Shown: positions 21,786 to 31,392, numbered from the stretch's first letter. The stretch: 64,000 nt of DNA from Blastopirellula sediminis (GCF_020966755.1 NZ_JAJKFT010000002.1:779605-843604); one strand, 5' to 3'. Translations and numbers: made by a program. Notes: generated from the sequence alone by a model not told the origin.

Positions 21786-21943
21786 CAGATCGGCTCCAAG
21801 CGGCGGAGATAGGAAGGATTTCGAATTGACTGTCGCGAAAAGAAACAGCGACTACGAAGTAATGCTAACGCAAATGGCCAGATTTATCCTCACGACTCTG
21901 CACATTAACTCCCCCTCAGTTTGCGCAGGTCGTACCGGCCGAA

Positions 21944-22804
21944 TCAGTGCCGCCGCACCAGCAAAAACGTCCCGCCGATGACCAGGGCCATTCCGCCGAT
22001 CATCACCGGCGTGATAGTTTCGCCCAGGAACAGGGCGCCCCACAAGACGCCGAAGACCGGCACGATGTAGGTGACGGTCAGCGCCTTGGTCGGCCCGCAA
22101 TCGGCGAGCAATTGGTAATAGAGGACGAAGCCGATGGCGCTGCACAGGAGCGCCAGCGTGATCGTCGCGGCGATGACCGTCGGCGTGAACAATTCGGGTT
22201 TGGGAGGATAGAACGCGAGGCCCGGGATCAACACGGCGCCGCCGATCAACTGCGCGGCGCTGGCGACTCCCATCGGTTTTAGCCGCCCAGTGTGAGTCTT
22301 GATGTAGACCCCAGCCGCCGAATAGCAGATCGCCGCCGTCAGACAGGCGCCAATCGAAGCCAACAATGCCCAGGACGTTTCAACCGGTCCCAGCCCGGCG
22401 ATGACGCCGACCCCGATCAAACCGAGTATCGCTCCCACGATCATCATTGGAGTAGGGCGGTCTTGGAAGATGAAGGCGCTCCAGACGACCCCAAAAATAG
22501 GCGTCGTCGCATTGATCACCGCCGAATATCCAGCCGGAATATAGAGAGCCGCGACGCCGAACATGGTGAACGGAATCGCCGCGTTGAGCAGGCCGATCAC
22601 CGTGTATTGTCGCCAGTTGCGGCGCCACTCGATCTCGAGCCCGCGAGACGTAAACCAGATCGACAGAATGATCCCGGCGATCAGCAATCGGCTCGAAGCG
22701 AGCCCGAACGGCCCCAGCGCCGGCGCCATGATTCGCATCAGCAAGAACGACGCGCCCCAGATCGAGGCCAAAATCGTCAGCTTGATGGTGTCGCTTGGTC
22801 GCAT
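21944..22804 (-). CDS. EamA/DMT-family transporter
   Basis: A 286-residue protein with about 10 hydrophobic helices in two EamA repeats (residues about 5-140 and 150-283). Typical segments are LASIWGASFLLMRIMAPALGP, PAGYSAVINATTPIFGVVWSA and YIVPVFGVLWGALFLGE. Such proteins export or import small metabolites, often amino acids or nucleobases. The substrate is not predictable. The gene is monocistronic. Confidence 0.9.
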   Translation of the reverse strand: MRPSDTIKLTILASIWGASFLLMRIMAPALGPFGLASSRLLIAGIILSIWFTSRGLEIEWRRNWRQYTVIGLLNAAIPFTMFGVAALYIPAGYSAVINATTPIFGVVWSAFIFQDRPTPMMIVGAILGLIGVGVIAGLGPVETSWALLASIGACLTAAICYSAAGVYIKTHTGRLKPMGVASAAQLIGGAVLIPGLAFYPPKPELFTPTVIAATITLALLCSAIGFVLYYQLLADCGPTKALTVTYIVPVFGVLWGALFLGETITPVMIGGMALVIGGTFLLVRRH

Positions 22805-23483
22805 GAAGGAGGACTAGTTGGTGAGAAATGGAGAGGGATTCGACCTTCGACAGACGCGAATCTCACAAAAAAGTTCGCCTCCGAAATAATCGAGACCACT
22901 AACCTAGCAGAAACAGAGAGTTGCGGAAGGAATGCTGGCTCACATATGGCAGGAGATTACCGCAACTGCTCCTAAGACAAAAGGACAGTCAATCTCCGCT
23001 TTTTTCCTTAACAAACGTCAACTTATCGGCGTTTTGCCCAGCCATTCCGCCAGACGGCGAGTTTGCCAAAAATCGCTCGCGCCGAGCAGCGAGAAAACCT
23101 TTGACGCTGGCCCGATTGGAATCCATAATCTCGGCTACTCAAACCCCCTCGGCTTTCTTACTTGACAAGTCCGACGCACGATTGAGCCTAGCGATTGCCG
23201 GGCTCGAAAATGTCTTGTAGCCCTGTTGGAAAGTCGATCGAGATTGCCGCGCCGCCGGCAACCGGAGGAGAAGTGGTCGTCGATTCCTTTCAAGTAATGC
23301 GAATCGAAGACCCGAAAGTTTTTTGGAGACGTCTCTAACGAGACAATTAACCATAACCAGGCGACAAGAAGTCAGGCTTCGCCTAACCGTTTTTTCCAAA
23401 ATGTCCGCGGAAAAAAACGAACGCCTACTCGTCAACGGCAAAAGCTTATCTGACATCACGAGCTTATTAGGAATACGAATACG
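22805..23483. other. 679-bp non-coding or degenerate region
   Basis: Several short overlapping frames exist here (for example 22921-23220), but none has a recognisable domain or ribosome-binding site. Composition is more AT-rich than the flanks. It must include the promoter for the TerB-like genes. No repeat family member or RNA gene was recognised. Confidence 0.5.
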
Positions 23484-23927
23484 ATGGGACTTTTGGATTC
23501 ACTTTTTGGAGGGATGGAAAGCTCCTCCAAACTGACGCCGCAGGAAGCGTTCGCCGGCATTTTGATGGGCGCCAGCGGATGCGACGGACATATCGCCGAG
23601 GACGAAGTCACCGGCTTGATTACCTGCCTGGTGCGGATGAAGCTCTACCAGCGATACGATGGCCGCCAGTTCGGTAAAACCCTGAACAAACTGCACGGCT
23701 TGATGAAGAAGAAGGGGGTCGAAGCGTTGATCGACGCTTGCACCGAAACCCTTCCGCAAGATCTGAAACGAGCGGCTTTCGCCAACGCATGCGACATCGT
23801 GCTGGCGGACGGCGTGGTCGAAAACGACGAGAAGATTTTCATGGAACGTTTGCGCGACAAGCTGCAAATTGATCCGAAAGTCGCCAAAACGATCGCCGAA
23901 GTGATGGTCATCAAGAACAAGGGCTAA
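23484..23927 (+). CDS. TerB-like protein, paralogue 1
   Basis: A 147-residue, all-helical protein. TerB-type landmarks occur twice: ILMGASGCDGHIAEDEVTGLITCL and AFANACDIVLADGVVENDEKIFMERL. These acidic D-G-x(3-4)-E loops are the tellurite-resistance TerB signature (DGxIxxxE) and suggest metal binding. It is cytoplasmic. A paralogue follows 69 bp downstream. Other ter genes are absent, so a stress or metal-sensing role is only inferred. Confidence 0.87.
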   Translation: MGLLDSLFGGMESSSKLTPQEAFAGILMGASGCDGHIAEDEVTGLITCLVRMKLYQRYDGRQFGKTLNKLHGLMKKKGVEALIDACTETLPQDLKRAAFANACDIVLADGVVENDEKIFMERLRDKLQIDPKVAKTIAEVMVIKNKG

Positions 23928-23996
23928 CCGGCTCCACTTCAAGACCGCACGTTGGTCGCCAACCCAACCAAACCCTCAGACGATTTGGAATATCTC

Positions 23997-24443
23997 ATGT
24001 CACTTTTCGATGATGTATTTGACGACTCCTCCTTCGCTCCTGAACAGTTCGGTCCTCAGGAAGGCTTCGCCGGCACGCTGTTGGCCGCTTCGGCCTGCGA
24101 CGGTCATATCGCGGACGAAGAAGTCGGGGCGCTCATTACGACGCTGTCGCGGATGAAGATGTATCAGAATGTCCCGCCCCACAAATTCAGCTCGATGATG
24201 GATCGCCTGTTGGGCGTCCTGAAACGCGGCGGTCCCGAGAAACTGATCGCCGTCGCCATCCCGGCCGTCCCGCCGGAACTGCGCGAAACGGTCTTCGCCA
24301 ACGCGTGCGATATCGTCCTGGCCGACGGCGTGGTCGAAGCGGACGAAAAGGCGTTTATCGACGACCTGATGATCAAGCTCGAAATGGATTCGCAGCGAGC
24401 CAAGACGATCGTACAAGTGATGGTCTACAAAAATCAGGGCTAA
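23997..24443 (+). CDS. TerB-like protein, paralogue 2
   Basis: A 148-residue paralogue of the preceding gene. It has the same two acidic motifs (AASACDGHIADEEVGALITTL and ANACDIVLADGVVEADEKAF) and the same C-terminal V(M)V(Y/I)KN(Q/K)G. The ATG at 23997 is used; an upstream TTG frame adds residues with no counterpart in paralogue 1. The N-terminus MSLFDDVFDD aligns with MGLLDSLFGG of paralogue 1. It is followed by a terminator at 24519-24560. Confidence 0.87.
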   Translation: MSLFDDVFDDSSFAPEQFGPQEGFAGTLLAASACDGHIADEEVGALITTLSRMKMYQNVPPHKFSSMMDRLLGVLKRGGPEKLIAVAIPAVPPELRETVFANACDIVLADGVVEADEKAFIDDLMIKLEMDSQRAKTIVQVMVYKNQG

Positions 24444-24518
24444 CCGTTTTTCCACCTCGCTTTCTCACTGGGAAAGCGACTGGCGGAGATGAAACAGCCC
24501 AACCGCATCGTCAACATG

Positions 24519-24560
24519 GCCGACGACTTCGCTACCGGAGTCGTCGGCTTGTTGTTTCTT
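24519..24560 (+). terminator. Terminator after the TerB-like pair
   Basis: Stem GCCGACGACT/AGTCGTCGGC (24519-24528 with 24539-24548), then the T-rich stretch TTGTTGTTTCTT. It lies 76 nt after the second TerB stop. Confidence 0.7.
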
Positions 24561-24647
24561 GGGAATGGGAAAATTGGTCGGTCGTTTCCATTTCCAGCGA
24601 GTCGCGTTGGCCGCGGAAAATGCGCTCGTAGTCCCTGAACAATCGCC

Positions 24648-25625
24648 TTATTTGTCGCCGTCTTTCTTCATGCGAAACGAGTGCGCCGCATCTCGAAATC
24701 GAGCCATCCATTGGTCCGCTTCGTCGCGAGGAACCGTTCCGAAAATTTCGACGTAGCCTTTTGGTTTGAGCTGGAGCGTCAGCCGATATCCGGTCACCTT
24801 CCAAGGCGTAAGTCCATCCTCTCGCTCGGCGACAAACTCAAAGCCGTCAAGTCCATCGACCGTCGTAAAGTTCTCCGATCTGATCTTCCCGAGTCTCGTG
24901 AAGCCTGTCCCTTCGCTCTTGATCGAAAAGGCTCGCAAGTCTTTGATCGGCTCAGCGTTCGGATAGTAGCTCACACTAAATCGCGCCAGGGGATCTTCGT
25001 CCGTTAAATGAGCTCGACTTAAATGCAGCGACCGGTCTCGTGAGGATATCTCCGTTTTTTCCAGTCCAGGCACGCGATCGATTGTATAGGCCAACTCCGC
25101 AAGCGACGGATACTTGACCGGAATCAACTCAATGCTCTTCATGCAATCCAAGAGAGAGGATTCGTACTTCGTCATCTCCTTCTTCGGAAAGAGCGCAAAA
25201 GTGACGTACGTCTGCTCTTCAGTTCCAAATAGGAGGAAGATCTTCGTGTAGAGCACATCCCCCGACGTTTGTTCCGTATTGATCCGATAACATTCACGCC
25301 CCAACAACTCCATCTTTTCCTCGGATCGGACTCGAATCCCGATCTTACCCAAGCTTTTCGCAGATAATTCCTTCTTCACTTTCGCCAGCGGACGTTCAAA
25401 TCGCATCCCGCCAATCAGCGCATAACCGTCTTCGCTGTCGTAAATAGCTTCGCCATCACGTGGCGTAAACCCAGCAATTCCCGGCAGAGAAATTCCCATA
25501 TCGGGAAACTCGATTTTGAAATCTTCTTGCTTGACCGACGCCAGTTGCGCCGTCGCTGGCGTCGACCAACCGCTAAACGCAAGCAGCAGTCCCAAGTAGA
25601 TTCGTAGGCGATCCAGGTTGAGCAT
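24648..25625 (-). CDS. Secreted protein of unknown function
   Basis: A 325-residue protein with signal peptide MLNLDRLRIYLGLLLAFSGWSTPATA. Two halves of similar character are visible (about 35-160 and 175-320), each with alternating beta strands and segments such as CYRINTEQTSGDVLYTKIFLLFG and GFEFVAEREDGLTPWKVTGYRLTLQLKPKGYVEIFGTV. This hints at an internal duplication. No known family was recognised. It is convergent with the TerB genes. Confidence 0.75.
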   Translation of the reverse strand: MLNLDRLRIYLGLLLAFSGWSTPATAQLASVKQEDFKIEFPDMGISLPGIAGFTPRDGEAIYDSEDGYALIGGMRFERPLAKVKKELSAKSLGKIGIRVRSEEKMELLGRECYRINTEQTSGDVLYTKIFLLFGTEEQTYVTFALFPKKEMTKYESSLLDCMKSIELIPVKYPSLAELAYTIDRVPGLEKTEISSRDRSLHLSRAHLTDEDPLARFSVSYYPNAEPIKDLRAFSIKSEGTGFTRLGKIRSENFTTVDGLDGFEFVAEREDGLTPWKVTGYRLTLQLKPKGYVEIFGTVPRDEADQWMARFRDAAHSFRMKKDGDK

Positions 25626-25859
25626 AAAAGAACGACTTTCGAAGACTCTTAAACCAACGAAAAGGGAGAGGAGCGATATCAGGATACGATTCTCCCGAGT
25701 TGCACTACGCTACCAATCACGAAATCGAAAAGCCACATTTTTTTGACAATTCAGACGGCAATTTTACGAATCGTGCCGCCGTCTGTTTCGTCCTTCGCTT
25801 CGCTCCTTATCCGGCTATAATCACAGTCGGTTTCCATTTCTCTCTTATACCAATCTCCC

Positions 25860-26819
25860 ATGTCCACCTCCCGACGTCCTATCGGCATCCCGGTCACCAT
25901 CGCGGTCATTATGATCGTGCTGCTGGTCGTGTTGATCGTCGGCTGGGTGCTGCTGACCGTCTGGGGCGCCTACAACAACGAAGATTCGGCCACCCTCTAC
26001 TGGACGATGTTGCCGATCGGCGCCACTTTTCTGTCGACCGTGTTGGGGGGCGTTATTTTTTACCTGGTGCTGTCGATCAAATCGATCAATTTGAACATCC
26101 GTCAGGCCAACTTCATCGACAGCGTCACGCACGAACTGAAGAGCCCGATCGCCTCCCTCAAGCTCTACCTGCAAACGCTCAACCGGCTGAAAGTGTCGGA
26201 GGCGGAAGCGGCCGAGTTTTACGACACGATGCTCAAAGACGTCGAACGGCTCGACCACTTGATCAATCACCTGCTCGAAGCGGGGCGGCTCGATCGGAGC
26301 CGCGATGAGGCCGAAGCGGAGGAGATCCGGCTCGACAAGCTGCTGATCGGTTGCGCCGAGTCGACGCTCCTGTTGTACCGAGCGCCGCGGGAGACGATCC
26401 AGTTTCACCTGCAGCCGTGCGTCATGCACAGCTACCAGGGAGATCTCGACATCATCTTCCGCAACCTGATCGATAACGCGATGAAATATTCCGGCAGCGA
26501 CGCGCTGATCGAGATCTTCTTGCGGCTCGACAGCCAACAGCGCGCGGTCGTCGAAGTCTCCGACAACGGGCCCGGCATCCCCAAGGGAATGCGTCGCAAG
26601 ATCTTCGGTCGGTTCGTCCGCTTGGGGCTCGAACTGCAACGGGAAAAGCCGGGGACCGGGCTCGGTTTGTACATCGTCCGGACGCTCGTGCGACGGCTCA
26701 AAGGATCCGTTAAAGTATTGGACGGACGGCAAGGGCAGGGGACACGCTTTATCGTCACCTTGCCTGGGGCGCGGCCGCTGATCGAGAACCCGCCCAGCGA
26801 AGAACAGAACGCGGCATAA
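25860..26819 (+). CDS. Sensor histidine kinase
   Basis: A 319-residue protein. Two membrane helices (residues about 10-34 and 50-73) flank a very short extracytoplasmic loop. The HisKA domain has phospho-acceptor His91 in DSVTHELKSPIASLKL. The HATPase_c domain has N-box NLIDNAMKYSG, G1 DNGPGIP and G2 GTGLGLYIV. There is no HAMP or PAS domain. With so small a sensor loop, it probably senses membrane state or a partner protein. The response regulator follows 15 bp downstream, so the two form one operon. Confidence 0.95.
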   Translation: MSTSRRPIGIPVTIAVIMIVLLVVLIVGWVLLTVWGAYNNEDSATLYWTMLPIGATFLSTVLGGVIFYLVLSIKSINLNIRQANFIDSVTHELKSPIASLKLYLQTLNRLKVSEAEAAEFYDTMLKDVERLDHLINHLLEAGRLDRSRDEAEAEEIRLDKLLIGCAESTLLLYRAPRETIQFHLQPCVMHSYQGDLDIIFRNLIDNAMKYSGSDALIEIFLRLDSQQRAVVEVSDNGPGIPKGMRRKIFGRFVRLGLELQREKPGTGLGLYIVRTLVRRLKGSVKVLDGRQGQGTRFIVTLPGARPLIENPPSEEQNAA

Positions 26820-26834
26820 GCCAGAGAGGACGTC

Positions 26835-27644
26835 GTGCCGATGCACGGTGGTAAGTCAAAAGAACAGACGCGAATTCTGGTCGTCGAGGACGAAGCGCAC
26901 CTCGCGATCGGCATTCGTTATAACTTGGAAGCGGAAGGGTTCGACGTCACCGTCGTCGAGGATGGCCGCAGCGCGCTCGAAGTGGTCGAGAAAAGCCCGC
27001 GGCAGATCGACCTGGTGATTCTCGACCTGATGCTCCCCGGCATGAGCGGCTACGCTGTCTGCGAGACGATCCGGGCCAATGGCGAGGATATGCCGATTTT
27101 GATCCTCAGCGCTCGGACCCTCTCCGAAGATCGCAAGCGTGGGTTCGACGTCGGCGCCGATCAGTACATGATGAAGCCGTTCGATCTCGACGAGTTCATC
27201 AGCCGTGTGAAGAACCTGCTCGCCGCCCGCAATCGCCGCGAACAAAGCCGCAGCCGCGAAGAGCCGGAGGCGATGCGGCAATACGAGTTCAGCAACGTTA
27301 AAATCGACTTTGACTCGTTCCAGGTCTCGATCGGCGACAAGACGGTCCGCTTGACGCAGCTCGAAGCGAAGCTCCTCCGCTACTTCTGCCAGAACGAAGG
27401 CCGCATCATCCCGCGCAACGAACTGCTGACCGAAGTCTGGGAGATGTCGCCGAACATCATCACCCGGGCGCCCGACCAGTTCATCCTGCGGCTGCGGAAG
27501 CTATTCGAACGCGATCCGTCCAACCCGCAGCACTTCATCACGATCCGCGACGCCGGCTATCAGTTTTTGGCGAGCGGAACCCCGGAAGGGGAGCAATCGG
27601 CCGAAGCGGAAGAAACGCTGCCGGAAGAACCTTCGACTGACTAG
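26835..27644 (+). CDS. OmpR/PhoB-family response regulator
   Basis: A 269-residue regulator. The receiver domain (about 12-130) has acidic pair VVEDE, phospho-acceptor Asp64 in VILDLMLPG, and the conserved Lys in MMKPFDLDEF. The winged-helix DNA-binding domain (about 150-255) has LTQLEAKLLRYFCQNEGRIIPRNELLTEVW. GTG at 26835 is annotated; ATG at 26841 is an alternative, with AGGA 10 nt upstream. It is the cognate partner of the kinase at 25860. The acidic tail EGEQSAEAEETLPEEPSTD is unusual but has no assigned role. Confidence 0.95.
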   Translation: MPMHGGKSKEQTRILVVEDEAHLAIGIRYNLEAEGFDVTVVEDGRSALEVVEKSPRQIDLVILDLMLPGMSGYAVCETIRANGEDMPILILSARTLSEDRKRGFDVGADQYMMKPFDLDEFISRVKNLLAARNRREQSRSREEPEAMRQYEFSNVKIDFDSFQVSIGDKTVRLTQLEAKLLRYFCQNEGRIIPRNELLTEVWEMSPNIITRAPDQFILRLRKLFERDPSNPQHFITIRDAGYQFLASGTPEGEQSAEAEETLPEEPSTD

Positions 27645-27660
27645 GTGGCAATTCGTCGCC

Positions 27661-28089
27661 TTACTCATCCAAGGTATAGAGGATATCGATGAATTCCCCA
27701 AAACTGCTCGCGACCTGCGAAATCGTACCGGTTTCGTAACTCACGTCGACGACTCGCATCGGACTTGTCATCAAGTCAAGGTAGAGATAGTTCCCCCCGG
27801 CATCGGCGGCGATTGGCAACAGCTTACGGTCTTCATCGTCGGTGGGCGCCATCACCGCCGAATCAATACCGCCCGATTCGTATCGCATGAACTCGACGAC
27901 TTGCCCTTCCCACTGCTGCTTGGCGTCGGCCTGAACAAACTTGAAGCCGAGCTCCAGATCGCTGGGAGCCTCGTAGCTGAGAAACGCAATATAGTCAGCG
28001 GGCAACGCCGTCTCACCGCTCTCCAAGGCGACAACCAAACCGGCGTGCCGAGTCCCACGTGAAAAGCCAAGTTCTTCGAGCTTTCGCAT
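27661..28089 (-). CDS. SMI1/KNR4 (SUKH)-like protein
   Basis: A 142-residue protein from ATG 28089. LPADYIAFLSYEAPSDLELGF matches the SUKH core (LPxDYxxFL), and AADAGGNYLYLDL is the second family motif. SUKH proteins commonly act as immunity proteins or adaptors, but no toxin gene lies next to it. The open frame continues upstream to 28194 through a palindromic repeat (28134-28179), so the first residues of an older version may have been replaced. The N-terminal helix expected before the LPxDY motif is short. Confidence 0.68.
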   Translation of the reverse strand: MRKLEELGFSRGTRHAGLVVALESGETALPADYIAFLSYEAPSDLELGFKFVQADAKQQWEGQVVEFMRYESGGIDSAVMAPTDDEDRKLLPIAADAGGNYLYLDLMTSPMRVVDVSYETGTISQVASSFGEFIDILYTLDE

Positions 28090-28133
28090 ACGTCGAATTC
28101 CAGCCTCGTCTAGCGAGGCACAAGGAGAGTGCC

Positions 28134-28179
28134 TGGCGCCATGCTCTTGTCGCGACTTCGCGAAAAGAGCATGGCGCCG
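28134..28179. repeat. Compact palindrome of family A
   Basis: Arms TGGCGCCATGCTCTT/AAGAGCATGGCGCC with an inner hairpin TCGCGACTTCGCGA. It is related to the 45-nt arms at 1884-1991 and 47155-47199. It lies immediately upstream of the SUKH-like gene. Confidence 0.8.
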
Positions 28180-28194
28180 GTAAAGCAGATGCAT

Positions 28195-28229
28195 AAAAAA
28201 AGAGGGCCAACCAGGGCCCTCTCTTTTTG
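28195..28229 (-). terminator. Terminator of the desaturase gene
   Basis: Stem AGAGGGCC/GGCCCTCT (28201-28208 with 28215-28222) followed on the minus strand by seven T. It is 18 nt past the desaturase stop. Confidence 0.9.
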
Positions 28230-28246
28230 TGCAGCGATCGCGGCGA

Positions 28247-29272
28247 TTAGTGAATCGCCGAGCCGTCTTTGCTTCGCTTCTTGTAGTCGACCACGTTCCA
28301 GGCCAGACCGGTCAGCTTCATCGCGCGGATGATGTTGTAGGTCAGGTCGAATTCCCACCACTTGTGACCATGGTTGGCCATGCGGGGATAGGCGTGGTGA
28401 TTGTTGTGCCAACCTTCGCCGAAGGCGGTCAGGCCGACCCACCACAGGTTCTTGCTCTGGTCGGTCGTTTCGTAGTTGGTGTAGCCCCAGATGTGCGAGG
28501 CCGAGTTCACGAACCAGGTGACGTGCAGCACGAGCACCAAACGAGCGAACATCCCCCACAGCACCCACGAGATCGCGTAGTAGCTGCCGCCGTACATGTA
28601 GCCGCCGATCGCCATCGTGGCGCCCAACAGCAAGTGCGACGGGATGAACGCGTAGTTCAGGAAACGCATTCCCCGTTCTTTCAACAAGTCTGGCGCCCAA
28701 CGTTCGTGGATCGAACGCTGTTCGGCGGCGTTGCGGAACGGGAAGAGCCACAGCATGTGCGACCACAGACCGCCATGGATCGGCGAGTGCGGGTCTTCTT
28801 CCTGGTCGCTGTGGGCGTGATGCTTACGGTGCATCGCGACCCAGTCGAGCGCCGAACCTTCCCCCGCCAGACCGCCGATAAAGGCGAGCAGCATTCGAGT
28901 CGGGTAGTGAACCTGGAAGCTGGTGTGGGTCAGCAACCGGTGGAAGCCGAGCGTAATGCCGACGCAACCGGTCAGGACGTAAAAGACCATAAAGATCGCG
29001 AAGCCGCTCCACGAGAAGTAGAACGGCGCCGCCAAAGCGACCGCGTGAATCCCCGCGATCCAGCCGAAGATGATCCACGCGAACCCAGCCGCGTAACGGT
29101 CACGCAGCTTTTCGGCGATCGGCGGTTCGATGCGACGCGGCTTACGCGTCACGGTCTTCTTGGCCGGTTTGGTTTCGGTTACCAGATTGGACTCGTTCCA
29201 ATCCTCTTGGGAGACGGCGTCATTTTCGAAGTCGTCCCCCGCATCTTTGTTTTCATCGGTGACAATCGACAT
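28247..29272 (-). CDS. Acyl-CoA/acyl-lipid delta-9-type fatty acid desaturase
   Basis: A 341-residue membrane di-iron enzyme with the three histidine boxes in order: HRLLTH, HRKHH and HNNHH (in GEGWHNNHHAYPRMANHG). There are four membrane helices in two pairs, with GITLGFHRLLTH following the second helix. It introduces a cis double bond into saturated acyl chains to adjust membrane fluidity. The first about 45 residues are polar and acidic and form an unconserved N-terminal extension. Electron donor is not encoded nearby. The gene is monocistronic with its own terminator. Confidence 0.95.
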   Translation of the reverse strand: MSIVTDENKDAGDDFENDAVSQEDWNESNLVTETKPAKKTVTRKPRRIEPPIAEKLRDRYAAGFAWIIFGWIAGIHAVALAAPFYFSWSGFAIFMVFYVLTGCVGITLGFHRLLTHTSFQVHYPTRMLLAFIGGLAGEGSALDWVAMHRKHHAHSDQEEDPHSPIHGGLWSHMLWLFPFRNAAEQRSIHERWAPDLLKERGMRFLNYAFIPSHLLLGATMAIGGYMYGGSYYAISWVLWGMFARLVLVLHVTWFVNSASHIWGYTNYETTDQSKNLWWVGLTAFGEGWHNNHHAYPRMANHGHKWWEFDLTYNIIRAMKLTGLAWNVVDYKKRSKDGSAIH

Positions 29273-29508
29273 GGTGGCTCATCAATCCATGGGAGAGGTC
29301 GCGTCCGAAAAACGGGAAATCCATCTTTCCGCGATCGGGCGCCTGATTTCATTCGCAGTGATTGTAAAGAGTGTCGAGTGAAAGTGAGTAAACGGAACGT
29401 CGGAATTTCGTAATAGTTGTGTAACATTCGCGGTAACGTCCGCTTCCCTCGGCATTTACGCCTCAAATCCGCCCGTTTAACCCCTGCTATCACGCCGCCA
29501 GGGGGGCA

Positions 29509-29545
29509 CAAAAAACGCCGCTGCGGGCAGTCGCAGCGGCGTTCC
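29509..29545 (-). terminator. Terminator of the DUF1080 gene
   Basis: Stem AACGCCGCTGCG/CGCAGCGGCGTT followed on the minus strand by a T-run. It lies about 38 nt after the DUF1080 stop. Confidence 0.9.
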
Positions 29546-29580
29546 AAATTTCCAGTCGCAAGCTTAGGCTTGACTCGCCC

Positions 29581-30480
29581 CTACTCGGCCTTCTTTTCGA
29601 CGGCCGGTTCGGCTGGCTTTTCTTCCTTTTTCTCGGCCGGCTTTTTCGCCTCGGCAGCCTTCTTTTCTTCCTTTTTCGGCTCCGGTTTCGGCTCTTCTTT
29701 TTTCACTTCCGGCTTCGCTTCTTCGGTCGGTTTCGGCGCCGCCATTTTCCCTTCCAGCGGCTTCAGTTCCCGCAGCCAGATATTGCGGAAGCGGACCGGG
29801 TTGCCGTGGAACTGCAGCTCGATGCGTCCCTTCGGGCCATGCTTCTCCGGCTTCGGCGGGCTATCCCATTTGGTCGCGCCGAGCAACTCGAAGTTGTTCT
29901 GCACCAGGATGCCGTTGTGCAGCACCGTCACATGCCCCGGCTTGTCGAACGTCCCATCCTTCTTGAAGGTCGGCGCGTTGAAGATGATGTCGTAGCTTTG
30001 CCACTCGCCCGGCTTGCGCGACGCGTTAACCATCGGGGGCGACTGCTTGTAGATCGAAGCGGACTGGCCGTCGAAGTAGGTCGGATTGTCGTACGAATCG
30101 AGCACTTGCACTTCGTACTTGCCGAACAAAAAGATGCCGCTGTTGCCGCGACCTTGACCAGAGCCTTTCACCACCTCGGGCGAAGCGAACTCGACATGCA
30201 ACTGCATGTCGCCGTATTCATCCTTGGTCGAGATCCCACCTTTCGCCACTTCGGCGTAACCATCTTTGATGATCCACTTCTCGCCGCCGTTCCATTTCGA
30301 CAGGTCGGTCCCGTCAAACAACACGATCGCGTCGGAAGGAGCGTCGCCCGACTTTTCGCCCGGCGTGACCATCGGCGGTTCGGGCCATTCGATTCCGCTT
30401 TTCCATTCGCCGGCCGAAGTGAACGAAGCGGTCGACAAAACGAGAGCGCCCAAGGCGGCGCAGAAACTTAGACTCTTCAT
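29581..30480 (-). CDS. DUF1080 (3-keto-disaccharide hydrolase-like) secreted protein
   Basis: A 299-residue protein with signal peptide [24 protein letters not shown]. The concanavalin-like DUF1080 domain occupies about 45-230, with landmarks [43 protein letters not shown], and [16 protein letters not shown]. Family members cleave 3-keto sugars or bind polysaccharides. The C-terminal 65 residues are a low-complexity Lys/Glu/Pro/Ala tail ([19 protein letters not shown]), probably disordered and perhaps a cell-surface linker. Confidence 0.93.
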   Translation of the reverse strand: MKSLSFCAALGALVLSTASFTSAGEWKSGIEWPEPPMVTPGEKSGDAPSDAIVLFDGTDLSKWNGGEKWIIKDGYAEVAKGGISTKDEYGDMQLHVEFASPEVVKGSGQGRGNSGIFLFGKYEVQVLDSYDNPTYFDGQSASIYKQSPPMVNASRKPGEWQSYDIIFNAPTFKKDGTFDKPGHVTVLHNGILVQNNFELLGATKWDSPPKPEKHGPKGRIELQFHGNPVRFRNIWLRELKPLEGKMAAPKPTEEAKPEVKKEEPKPEPKKEEKKAAEAKKPAEKKEEKPAEPAVEKKAE

Positions 30481-30637
30481 CAGGGGTTATTCTCCATAGG
30501 GCAGGCGCCGCCCGAAATTTCCCAGAATTGGCGGCTACAGGGGCGTGCAGAACCGTTATTCTAGTTCGTAGCCGATCCCAAGTCACGTTGGCGGCCGCTA
30601 CTTCCGGTCATGACGAACACCTTTTCGGAATTTGACG

Positions 30638-31348
30638 ATGCGACGAATCACTTCTGCGCTGTGGCAACGATTTTTACGCTACTTTTTGGCCGGAATTTTG
30701 GCGGTGATGCCGCTCGTGTTGACCGCGATGATCGTGATCTGGCTGGTCGGATTTCTTAACGGATTCGTCGGGCCCGATTCCTTCGTCGGCCTAGGTCTGA
30801 AAAAAATGGGCATGAACGGCAACCTGGAAGAAGGTTACCTCGCCTATATCTTCGGCTGGGTCATCGTACTCGCGATCGTCTTCGGCATCGGCGTGTTGGT
30901 CGAAATGGGGCTGAAAAACACCATGGCTGCGATGGTCGACTCGGTGATCAGCCGCGTCCCGCTGATTGGCAAGCTTTACAACACCGCTCGGCAATTGGTC
31001 GGCATGCTCGACAAAGGAGACAACGAAGAGCTCCGCGGCATGCAGGCGGTCTTCGTCATCTTCGGCAAAGAAAATGGCGCCGGCATCCTCGCCTTGATGC
31101 CAACCTCCGATCGCTTCGACATCAACGGCGTCGAACACCACGGCGTCTATCTCCCCACCTCGCCGATCCCCATGACCGGCGGCATCGTCTTCGTCCCCTG
31201 CGAAGCGGTCCACCCCGTCGACATGTCCGTCGACGGCTTGATGAGCATCTACCTGTCGATGGGCGTCACGTCGCCGCAGTTCCTGAAGACGACCGGCAAA
31301 GGTTTGAAAACGGCAAAAGTGAAAGCCGACGAGCCGACAGCAGAGTAG
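30638..31348 (+). CDS. DUF502 family membrane protein
   Basis: A 236-residue protein. The family signature is an N-terminal basic segment, a first helix (FLAGILAVMPLVLTAMIVIWLV), a second helix (YIFGWVIVLAIVFGIGVLVE), then PLIGKLYNTARQLV. The C-terminal soluble half has VYLPTSPIPMTGGIVFVPCEAV. ATG at 30638 is chosen over an in-frame TTG at 30632. DUF502 proteins are widespread and uncharacterised. It stands alone. Confidence 0.9.
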   Translation: MRRITSALWQRFLRYFLAGILAVMPLVLTAMIVIWLVGFLNGFVGPDSFVGLGLKKMGMNGNLEEGYLAYIFGWVIVLAIVFGIGVLVEMGLKNTMAAMVDSVISRVPLIGKLYNTARQLVGMLDKGDNEELRGMQAVFVIFGKENGAGILALMPTSDRFDINGVEHHGVYLPTSPIPMTGGIVFVPCEAVHPVDMSVDGLMSIYLSMGVTSPQFLKTTGKGLKTAKVKADEPTAE

Positions 31349-31362
31349 ACCGCGGCCATTGG

Positions 31363-31392
31363 TAGCCCGAAGCGCGAGCGAGGGAAATGCGG
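31363..31392. repeat. Family B 3'-end repeat
   Basis: TAGCCCGAAGCGCGAGCGAG followed by GGAAATGCGG, 15 nt after the DUF502 stop. Same family as 9647-9678. Confidence 0.75.
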
